Shown here piece after piece: positions 7,381 through 12,793 of a stretch of 18,090 nt of DNA. Position 1 is the stretch's first letter, and each line of letters starts with the position of its first letter. Made by a program: the position numbers and the translations under genes. The notes under the pieces are model-generated. The model had not been told where the DNA came from and did no database searches. It worked only from the letters and a program-made list of their open reading frames with translations. This DNA is from CAZPLZ01 sp964587525 (GTDB lineage: Bacteria; Oederibacteriota; CAKKQC01): NCBI GenBank assembly GCA_964587525.1, contig CAZPLZ010000062.1, positions 1-18,090 of the forward strand, read 5' to 3'.

Positions 7381-8354
7381 CCAAAACTCGAAACTGGGCT
7401 TTCGGTCTAGCCCTCTTGGTTCAATGCGCTGGCTGCGCCGGAGGGCGGGTGTATCCCAACGGTATCAATCACCTGTATCTGTGCGCGGTGCGCGCGGTGC
7501 GCGCCCACGAGTACCAGGTGCGTGAGCAGGATTTTAAGATTAACTCGGGCACGCTTATCGCTGCGCGGAGCACCCCTGACCCTAAGGCAACCCGCATGCA
7601 CCGGGGTTTCTTCCGCCGGAGCTGGGAGGTCCTGTGGAATCTGTGGGAGCATGGGAGATTCGAGACCTGGGATAAAAACCTGGCGCAGCGACGTGTGCGG
7701 ACGGAGGAGCGGGTGATCGTGAAATTCCGTGCGGGCAGCGGGTGGCTGCGCTGGCTGGGGTGGAGCTCGAAGAAGAACACGACCGTGAAGCTGAAAGCGG
7801 ATGTGACCGATTATGGCGGGGAGGATTGGGTCATCCGCAGGAAGCACAGGGAGCAGGCCTTGCATGAGCAGCTCCACCGGACGATGCAGGATTGTCTGGG
7901 AGCATCGGGTCCGTCACGGTATGCAGCAAAGGAAAAATCACCGACGCCTGTGACCGTAGCCCCTGCGGACCTGGCTCCTCACGCCCAGGCCGAGGCGCCA
8001 CCTCCCCGCGCCGAACCCAGTGAGGCAGGCGAAATCAAACCTGCTTCCACTCCCGCCATGACGCCACCGGCTGCGTCTGTCGAGTTGGCGACCATGCTGG
8101 CCGATGGCAGGCAGGCGTATGAGCAGGGTGAGTATCAGGAGGCGATCTCAGCGTTGGAGACGGTCACGGCTGTCGAGCCCGGGAACACAGAAGCCCTGGC
8201 GTATCTAGGAGCGTCCCACTACCAGCTTGGACAACTGGACAGCGCCATCAACGCGTACGCGCGGTATGTGAAGCTGGTCTCGTCGGACTACCGGACGCAG
8301 GAGTTTCTGGAAGAACTCAGACAGGAGAAATCAAGGAGTCAGCCAACACATTAA
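7377..8354 (+). CDS. Putative TPR-containing lipoprotein
   Basis: The 325-residue product starts at ATG 7377, overlapping the previous stop as ATGA. The N-terminus (MTKTRNWAFGLALLVQCAGC) is a short positive and hydrophobic signal ending in a probable lipobox cysteine at residue 20, so the protein is likely membrane-anchored in the envelope. Residues about 30-180 form an unrecognised basic, tryptophan-rich domain (several WxxLW-type pairs). A Pro/Ala-rich linker follows to about residue 233. The C-terminus holds two tetratricopeptide-like units (LADGRQAYEQGEYQEAISAL and YLGASHYQLGQLDSAINAYA), suited to binding protein partners. The frame extends upstream into the previous gene to 7302, but the signal peptide fixes the start. 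Function is unknown. Confidence 0.8.
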   Translation: MTKTRNWAFGLALLVQCAGCAGGRVYPNGINHLYLCAVRAVRAHEYQVREQDFKINSGTLIAARSTPDPKATRMHRGFFRRSWEVLWNLWEHGRFETWDKNLAQRRVRTEERVIVKFRAGSGWLRWLGWSSKKNTTVKLKADVTDYGGEDWVIRRKHREQALHEQLHRTMQDCLGASGPSRYAAKEKSPTPVTVAPADLAPHAQAEAPPPRAEPSEAGEIKPASTPAMTPPAASVELATMLADGRQAYEQGEYQEAISALETVTAVEPGNTEALAYLGASHYQLGQLDSAINAYARYVKLVSSDYRTQEFLEELRQEKSRSQPTH

Positions 8355-8768
8355 AGGGGACCTGGATTATGGCGGGCGGCGTAGTCCAGCAGGCTCGCCA
8401 CGGCTTCATCCTGGTGCTCTTTGAATTGAAGCCCGGCGCAGTAGCGGCCAAAGAGGCTGGAGGCATTCTTGTGCATCCACTGGATCCTGGCCTCGACCAT
8501 GAGTTCGGCTTTCGTTTCGGGGTGGAGGAAATACATCCGAAGGACATCGCTCAGGCTGACCTCGGTATCGAACGTGAGCATGCAACCGCTNNNNNNNNNN
8601 GGCGCTGATGTTGACGCCCTCAATCTTGAACCGGTTGCTGGCCTGAGACTTCATGCCCTCGTTGCCAGTATTCAGGGAACGCCGGTAGAGAACCTCGGCT
8701 GAGCCCGTCAGTTGCAAGACGTAGCGCGGGTGTTGACGCCGTTCGGCTTCTCTTCCGGTCTCTAACAT
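8351..8768 (-). CDS. PilZ-domain protein, interrupted by an assembly gap
   Basis: A PilZ domain binds cyclic di-GMP. The N-terminal part from ATG 8768 contains RRQHPRYVLQLTGSAEV, the RxxxR motif, and ends at the gap with GVNISA, the start of the second conserved motif (D/N-x-S-x-x-G). After the gap, the frame that continues the domain (SGCMLTFDTEVSLSDVLRMY onward to YAARHNPGPL) is shifted relative to the first, which the ten Ns (probably a placeholder of unknown length) explain. It is not evidence of a real frameshift. The coding region ends TAA at 8351-8353, overlapping the stop of the convergent lipoprotein gene (TTAA, 8351-8354). Total length is about 138 residues plus the gap. Target or effector is unknown. 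Confidence 0.8.
8591..8600. other. Assembly gap (10 Ns)
   Basis: Ten undetermined bases inside the PilZ gene. The frame of the flanking coding sequence does not join correctly across exactly ten bases, so the true gap size differs from the placeholder. Confidence 0.95.
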
Positions 8769-8790
8769 GTGTCGTCCGTCACATCATCAT

Positions 8791-8805
8791 AGCGCCGATG
8801 GCGCT
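8791..8805. other. Short perfect inverted repeat between PilZ gene and tRNA
   Basis: AGCGCC-GAT-GGCGCT is a six-bp perfect inverted repeat, 22 bp upstream of the minus-strand PilZ start and about 85 bp upstream of the tRNA. It could be an operator or just a small hairpin; nothing else marks it. Confidence 0.3.
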
Positions 8806-8853
8806 CCTGAACCTGACGCACTAAGCCTGCCCCGTCACGTTGCAGGGGGTGGG

Positions 8854-8861
8854 TGTATAAT
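8854..8861 (+). promoter_or_regulatory. Probable promoter -10 box for the tRNA-Ala/HNH transcript
   Basis: A consensus TATAAT (8856-8861) preceded directly by TG lies 28 bp before the mature tRNA 5' end. No good -35 hexamer is found at the usual distance (8833-8838 reads CGTCAC). The assignment rests on the perfect -10 and its position. Confidence 0.55.
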
Positions 8862-8889
8862 TTATAAGTTGCGTCATGTGATCTAGAGA

Positions 8890-8962
8890 GGGGCAGTAGC
8901 TCAGTTGGGAGAGCGCATCGTTCGCAACGATGAGGTCACCGGTTCAATCCCGGTCTGCTCCA
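8890..8962 (+). tRNA. tRNA-Ala(CGC)
   Basis: A full cloverleaf of 73 nt folds: acceptor GGGGCAG with CTGCTCC, D-stem GCTC/GAGC, anticodon stem CATCG/CGATG with loop TTCGCAA (anticodon CGC, reading GCG codons), and T-stem ACCGG/CCGGT with loop TTCAATC. The G3-U70 wobble pair and discriminator A73 are the alanine identity elements. CCA is not encoded and must be added after transcription. An HNH gene begins 7 nt beyond the 3' end. Confidence 0.97.
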
Positions 8963-8969
8963 CGTCCTT

Positions 8970-9563
8970 ATGCTCAACGAAGCGGTCCTGTTGTTGAATT
9001 CGACGTACGAGCCGCTGAACGTGATCAATGTTAAGCGCGCTCTGCGGCTCTTGTTGACCCGCAAGGCGGATTCGGTGGAGGCGGGCGGACGGATCGTGCG
9101 CTCGGTCACCCGGTCTCTCCCGCTGCCCCTGGTGGTGCGGCTGGGATATTACGTCAAACGGCCCAACCAGCGGGTGAAATTCACGAAACGCACTGTGCTG
9201 GCACGCGACCGGTACACCTGCCAGTACTGCGGACAGCAGACGCGCGACCTGACGCTGGATCACGTGATTCCCAAAACCCGGAAAGGGGAGACCATCTGGA
9301 CCAATGTCGTGGCTGCCTGCCGGAAGTGCAACGGCGTCAAGGGGGGACGGGCCATGAAGGAAGCGGGGATGAGGCTGCTTCGCCAGCCCAAGGAGCCGCG
9401 ATTCCTGCCCTACCTTCGTCTCGTGAAGAACTCGTACCAGCGTTCGTGGGACAAGTACCTCTTCATGGATCCAGACAGCCCTTATCTGCTTCGCGGGCCG
9501 CTTCCGGCGGGGCTGCAATCTCCTGCTCAAGCCTTGCCGGCGGAGGTTTCGCTCCGGCGATAA
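8970..9563 (+). CDS. HNH endonuclease-family protein
   Basis: The 197-residue protein carries an HNH nuclease fold with a CxxC zinc knuckle: RDRYTCQYCGQQTRDLTLDH begins near residue 79, followed by VIPKTRKGETIWTNVVAACR and KCNGVKGGR. Its N-terminal 75 residues (LNSTYEPLNVINVKRALRLL) match a widespread small family of chromosomal HNH proteins often found as single genes, whose role is not known. The gene starts only 7 nt after the tRNA, with no Shine-Dalgarno sequence between, so it must be transcribed with the tRNA. No intein, intron or partner methylase is visible, so a restriction or homing function is not supported. Confidence 0.85.
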   Translation: MLNEAVLLLNSTYEPLNVINVKRALRLLLTRKADSVEAGGRIVRSVTRSLPLPLVVRLGYYVKRPNQRVKFTKRTVLARDRYTCQYCGQQTRDLTLDHVIPKTRKGETIWTNVVAACRKCNGVKGGRAMKEAGMRLLRQPKEPRFLPYLRLVKNSYQRSWDKYLFMDPDSPYLLRGPLPAGLQSPAQALPAEVSLRR

Positions 9564-9576
9564 CGTTCAACAAGCG

Positions 9577-10581
9577 ATGGCAGGCCGAGTTGGTGTTCCA
9601 GACGACGATATGACCTTGGCGCTTACCGAAGTTCCGGTGGATGAGCGACCCGTTCATTTTGACCGGATGATTGCGAAAAGCCCCGCGATGAAAAGAGTCT
9701 TCCGGCGAATTATCATGGCCGCGAGCACCAACGTTCCTGTCCTCGTGCTGGGGGAGACGGGCACCGGCAAGGATATGGTCGCGAAATCCATCCACGAGCG
9801 CAGCGCGCGGCGGCACGGGCCGTTCATCGCCGTCAATGTGGGCGCCATCCCGCGTGAGCTGGTGGCGAGCGAGCTGTTCGGGCATGAACAGGGAGCGTTC
9901 ACCGGAGCGGTGTCACGCCGGGCCGGCAGGTTCGAGATGGCCAGCCGCGGCACCCTGTTCCTGGATGAGATCACGACCATGGATGAGCAGGCTCAAGTGT
10001 CATTTCTGCGCGTGCTCGAGTCTAAGGAGTTTTATCGGGTGGGTGGCAGGCAGCCGGTGACCCGTGACGTGCGGGTCGTCGCCGCCACGAGCGCTGATCT
10101 GCGGCAGCTCGTGCAGGAGGGCAAGTTCCGTGAAGACCTGATGTACCGTCTGGACGTGTTCCCCATCACCTTGCCTCCGTTGCGTGAGCGACCGGGCGCG
10201 ATCCGGCTGTTGTGCGAAGAGTTTCAGAAAACCTACCGGAATACTTTCCACCTGCCGGTTCGCCGGTTTGAGCCAGCAGCGATGAGGTTGCTGGAGAGAT
10301 ATCAGTGGCCGGGAAACGTGCGGGAGCTTAAAAATGTCATCCAGCGAGCCGTGCTGGTTGCGCGGCACGGTCCTATCACCCGGGGACACCTGCCGGAGCG
10401 TATCGTCTACCAACCCGCAAGGGAATTTTCCTTCACCTTTCCCAATGGGCGGCCACTCAAGGAACTCGAGCGCGAATACCTTCGCCGCACCCTAGCGCTC
10501 ACCCATGGCAACAAGGCCCGGGCCGCCCGGCTTTTGCGCATCAGTCGTAAAGCTCTCTACCAGAAGCTCGCCCGCCGCTAA
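9577..10581 (+). CDS. Stand-alone sigma-54-dependent transcriptional activator (PspF-like layout)
   Basis: The protein (334 residues) is a bacterial enhancer-binding protein with an AAA+ core and a C-terminal HTH but no receiver, GAF or PAS sensor domain. The Walker A motif GETGTGKD is at about residues 59-66. The sigma-54 contact loop GAFTGA is at 106-111, Walker B (GTLFLDEI) at about 125, and the arginine-finger region follows (FREDLMYRLDVFPITLPPLR). The last 35 residues (GNKARAARLLRISRKALYQK) form a Fis-type HTH. Activators lacking a sensor domain, like PspF, are usually controlled by a separate partner protein; none is recognised here. The start may be ATG 9577 or ATG 9610; neither has a clear ribosome-binding site. 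A sigma-54 promoter lies 150 bp downstream. Confidence 0.92.
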   Translation: MAGRVGVPDDDMTLALTEVPVDERPVHFDRMIAKSPAMKRVFRRIIMAASTNVPVLVLGETGTGKDMVAKSIHERSARRHGPFIAVNVGAIPRELVASELFGHEQGAFTGAVSRRAGRFEMASRGTLFLDEITTMDEQAQVSFLRVLESKEFYRVGGRQPVTRDVRVVAATSADLRQLVQEGKFREDLMYRLDVFPITLPPLRERPGAIRLLCEEFQKTYRNTFHLPVRRFEPAAMRLLERYQWPGNVRELKNVIQRAVLVARHGPITRGHLPERIVYQPAREFSFTFPNGRPLKELEREYLRRTLALTHGNKARAARLLRISRKALYQKLARR

Positions 10582-10603
10582 ATTTAGAAGAAACCCCATC
10601 TTT

Positions 10604-10635
10604 GAGGGGAACTCCCTTATTTTTAATCTGTCACC
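10604..10635. repeat. Relative of the 69-bp repeat core (GAGGG-palindrome plus AATCTGTCACC)
   Basis: This stretch reads GAGGGGAACTCCC, then a T-rich run, then AATCTGTCACC. It has the same order of parts as the 69-bp units at 5602-5739 (GAGGGTACCCC, T/A-rich run, AATCTGCCACC). The two loci are unrelated in position, both lie immediately after a gene end, and together suggest a dispersed intergenic repeat. The palindromic GAGGG/CTCCC part followed by T-rich sequence may double as a weak terminator for the activator gene. Confidence 0.4.
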
Positions 10636-10644
10636 TTTGGTAAC
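10630..10644. promoter_or_regulatory. Candidate activator-binding inverted repeat
   Basis: GTCACC-TTT-GGTAAC is an imperfect six-bp inverted repeat (one mismatch) about 90 bp upstream of the sigma-54 -24 box, within the distance at which enhancer-binding proteins bind. It overlaps the AATCTGTCACC repeat element, so its meaning is ambiguous. Confidence 0.3.
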
Positions 10645-10659
10645 AGTTGGATTTCAGAA

Positions 10660-10676
10660 GTGTAGCAATTATACAC
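10660..10676. promoter_or_regulatory. Candidate activator-binding palindrome
   Basis: GTGTA-GCAATTA-TACAC is a perfect inverted repeat with a seven-base centre, located 55-71 bp upstream of the -24 element. Its 17-bp size suits a Fis-type HTH dimer such as that of the activator encoded just upstream. Confidence 0.45.
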
Positions 10677-10730
10677 ACTTAAGGAAACCGCTATTTTACG
10701 GACACCCTAAAACTAAAGAAATTTTCATCA

Positions 10731-10745
10731 TGGCACCATCATTGC
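10731..10745 (+). promoter_or_regulatory. Sigma-54 (RpoN) promoter
   Basis: TGGCAC-CATCA-TTGC matches the -24/-12 consensus, with the invariant GG and GC exactly ten bases apart. It is in the AT-rich spacer between the sigma-54 activator gene and the methyltransferase gene, on the strand of the latter. Transcription would start near 10757, giving a leader of about 95 nt before the methyltransferase ATG. Confidence 0.85.
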
Positions 10746-10836
10746 ATCTATGTGTGGATAACAATCTTGACTTAAGTTCGTGGCGGCTAAGGGTTGATCT
10801 GCGTGGTCTGGGTGATAAGATGTACAGGTTGACTTG

Positions 10837-10844
10837 AAGGAGGG
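10837..10844 (+). promoter_or_regulatory. Strong ribosome-binding site of the methyltransferase gene
   Basis: AAGGAGGG lies eight bases before ATG 10853. It is by far the best Shine-Dalgarno sequence among the genes of the window and fixes the start. Confidence 0.85.
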
Positions 10845-10852
10845 AATAAAAA

Positions 10853-11890
10853 ATGTCGAAACAAGTTTCTGTGCTCGACGAAATTGATCAATTTCTCTCC
10901 CATAAGTGCGAGCAAGTTCAGCAGCGCTTTGAAGAACTGAAACCCGCTCGGTCAGAAGCGATTCAGTATAACAACCAGCTTGCAGAGCATTGGCAACCAG
11001 GCATCAAGACCCGGAGCCAGGAATTGGAAGAGGCTGAGCTCAAGGCGTTTATGAATCTGATCCGTTCTCCCTGGCTGAAAAGCCGCCGCCATCCGCGCAG
11101 ACCCACCGGCCGTGCGCTGATTATTGATTTGGGTGGAGGCAATGGCAAGGTGGTGGAGTGGATCGCGGCGCTCTCTGATGAACTTGCTTATGAGGTGTCG
11201 TACCTCTATACCGATATTTCGCCCCGCATGCAGGAGGAGGCGGAGGCTCGATTCATTGCCATGAAGAGCGAACGGCCGGGCCGTTCGCTGCACGGATACT
11301 TCACGCTGGCGTGCGTCACGCAACCCATATTCTCGGCGAACGATTGGACGGTGCTGCGGCGGGCGTTTTTTCCGATCATTGGAGTTTGCGCAGGGGGAAC
11401 GATCGGGAATTTTGGTGATCTTGAAGCGGCCGATGACGCCGCGCAGGACCTGGTGTTCACGCATTACATAAGGCCCGCCGACGCCTCGCTGGTAACCTTC
11501 CTGGATCCGCTGAGGGTGGAAACCTCTTTGGCGGCGTACGCCTCGTTTGGCGGCCGAACCGGGATGTATGACGGCCAGGTTGTGAACGCTTACGTGCTGG
11601 CGGGACGGAAAAACAGGCTTTACGAGACATGGACCGTTCCATTTGCCAAAAACGGGCACAAGCGTTCTGCCGCCGTTTCCGTGGTGCGTGCCGTCAGCCG
11701 CATGAGCCGGAAACCATTCTGGCTCAAGCTGGACATGATCCGAAACGGGGAGAAAGTTGGCCAGGTCACGCGTCACTACAGCGAGCGGTACGCCAAGCGG
11801 CGGTTTCTCGGCGATAAATCCATCTTCAACATCCAGCCCTGCGGCCGCGCATTTATCACGGTATTCGGAGAAAGCCCCGCTAGACCTTAG
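10853..11890 (+). CDS. SAM-dependent methyltransferase, EgtD-like
   Basis: The 345-residue protein contains a class I SAM-binding motif (LIIDLGGGNGKVVEWIAAL, about residue 90) and, about 85 residues later, GVCAGGTIGNFGDLEAAD. The latter resembles the GSTIGN motif of EgtD, the histidine N-alpha-trimethyltransferase that makes hercynine for ergothioneine. The acidic residue after beta-2 (YTDIS) also fits. Similarity is partial and the C-terminal 130 residues (AYVLAGRKNRLYETWTVPFA onward) are not recognised, so the substrate may be another amine. No EgtB (sulfoxide synthase) is present. The gene is first after a sigma-54 promoter, has a strong ribosome-binding site, and precedes a quaternary-amine-type ABC transporter. 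Confidence 0.6.
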   Translation: MSKQVSVLDEIDQFLSHKCEQVQQRFEELKPARSEAIQYNNQLAEHWQPGIKTRSQELEEAELKAFMNLIRSPWLKSRRHPRRPTGRALIIDLGGGNGKVVEWIAALSDELAYEVSYLYTDISPRMQEEAEARFIAMKSERPGRSLHGYFTLACVTQPIFSANDWTVLRRAFFPIIGVCAGGTIGNFGDLEAADDAAQDLVFTHYIRPADASLVTFLDPLRVETSLAAYASFGGRTGMYDGQVVNAYVLAGRKNRLYETWTVPFAKNGHKRSAAVSVVRAVSRMSRKPFWLKLDMIRNGEKVGQVTRHYSERYAKRRFLGDKSIFNIQPCGRAFITVFGESPARP

Positions 11891-11901
11891 CGCGAGGTCT
11901 T

Positions 11902-11954
11902 CCCCCTCTCCCATTCCCTCTCCCCCTTTGGGGAAGAGGGGAGGGTGAGGGGGG
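11902..11954. repeat. Long C/G-rich hairpin between methyltransferase and ABC transporter genes
   Basis: The left arm (CCCCCTCTCCC ... CTCCCC) pairs with the right arm (GGGGAAGAGGGG ... TGAGGGGG) around the loop CTTT, with about 20 base pairs and two or three bulges or mismatches. Such polypyrimidine/polypurine hairpins are common dispersed intergenic repeats. Placed 11 nt after a stop codon and 15 nt before the GTG of the ATPase gene, it could reduce expression of the transporter relative to the methyltransferase or protect the upstream mRNA. No T-tract follows, so it is not a classic terminator. The sequence GGGTGAGGGGG of its right arm recurs at 14371-14381. Confidence 0.8.
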
Positions 11955-11969
11955 CTCAGCGATCCTGAA

Positions 11970-12773
11970 GTGATTGTTCTCCAGAACGTAAACAAATCCT
12001 TTGACGGGGGGGCCACGTTTGCCGTGCGCGCCCTGTCGTTGGAGGTCGCTGAAGGGGAGACCTTGGTGTTGCTGGGCACCTCCGGTTGCGGCAAGACCAC
12101 CACCATGAAAATGATCAACCGGCTCATCGAGCCGACCGGTGGGACGATCATGGTGGACGGACGCAGCGTGGTCGAGCAGGATCTGGTCCAGTTGCGCCGC
12201 TCCATTGGCTATGTGTTTCAGGGCATTGGTCTCTTCCCGCATCTGACGATCCAGGAAAACATCGAGCTGGTTCCCAGGCTGTTGGGCTGGGCCCCGCAAA
12301 AGCGGCGCGAGCGGGCGTTGAGCCTGCTGGAGCTCATGGGGCTTCCGCCGCAGGATTTTTCCACCCGGTTGCCGGATGAGCTCTCCGGCGGACAGCAACA
12401 GCGGGTGGGGGTGGCCCGCGCGCTCGCGGCGGATCCCAAATACCTCCTGATGGACGAACCGTTCGGCGCGCTGGATGCGTTGACCCGGGACACCCTGCAG
12501 CAGGAACTCATCTCCCTGAAGAAGCAGTTGGGCAAGACCATCATCTTCGTCACGCATGACATTTTCGAAGCGCTGGCGTTGGCTGACCGGATTGCGATTC
12601 TCGATAAGGGGCGGCTGGAGCAGGTGGGCACCAAAGACGAGGTGCTGAATCATCCGGCCACCCCGTTTGTCCACGATCTGTTCGGGAAGCCGGCCAAACA
12701 GTTGACCGCGTTCAGCGAGGCCCGGCGGCAAGGTGCGTCACCCGAGCAGCCGCATGCACCTGGCAAGGATTAG
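11970..12773 (+). CDS. ABC transporter ATPase, quaternary-amine (OpuA/OpuC/EgtV) type
   Basis: This 267-residue ATPase powers uptake of an osmolyte-type substrate through the permease encoded next to it. Walker A is GTSGCGKTTT (about residue 35), the signature LSGGQQQRVGVARAL (about 138), Walker B YLLMDEPFGALD (about 158), and the H-loop VTHD. The LIEPTGGTIMVDGRSV and RRSIGYVFQGIGLFPHLTI segments are typical of the betaine/carnitine/choline subfamily. It lacks the C-terminal CBS pair of OpuAA/ProV, which sense ionic strength, so it is probably not osmotically gated in that way. The start is GTG 11970, chosen because it directly precedes IVLQNVNKSF; it follows a large hairpin. The next gene begins within 20 nt. 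Confidence 0.9.
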   Translation: MIVLQNVNKSFDGGATFAVRALSLEVAEGETLVLLGTSGCGKTTTMKMINRLIEPTGGTIMVDGRSVVEQDLVQLRRSIGYVFQGIGLFPHLTIQENIELVPRLLGWAPQKRRERALSLLELMGLPPQDFSTRLPDELSGGQQQRVGVARALAADPKYLLMDEPFGALDALTRDTLQQELISLKKQLGKTIIFVTHDIFEALALADRIAILDKGRLEQVGTKDEVLNHPATPFVHDLFGKPAKQLTAFSEARRQGASPEQPHAPGKD

Positions 12774-12793
12774 CGGGGAGTGAAACGGTCGTG

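Noticed and set aside
10767..10795. Sigma-70 promoter based on TTGACT at 10767-10772
   Set aside because: No acceptable -10 hexamer at 16-18 bp; the sigma-54 match just upstream is far stronger.
10730..10837. Small plus-strand ORF (35 codons, starting MAPSLHLC) in the sigma-54 spacer
   Set aside because: Its ATG lies in the -24 box, upstream of the predicted transcript start, and it has no ribosome-binding site; probably chance.
10952..12205. Minus-strand open frame of about 417 codons across the methyltransferase and ATPase genes
   Set aside because: Spans two well-supported plus-strand genes and the hairpin between them, and encodes no recognisable domain.
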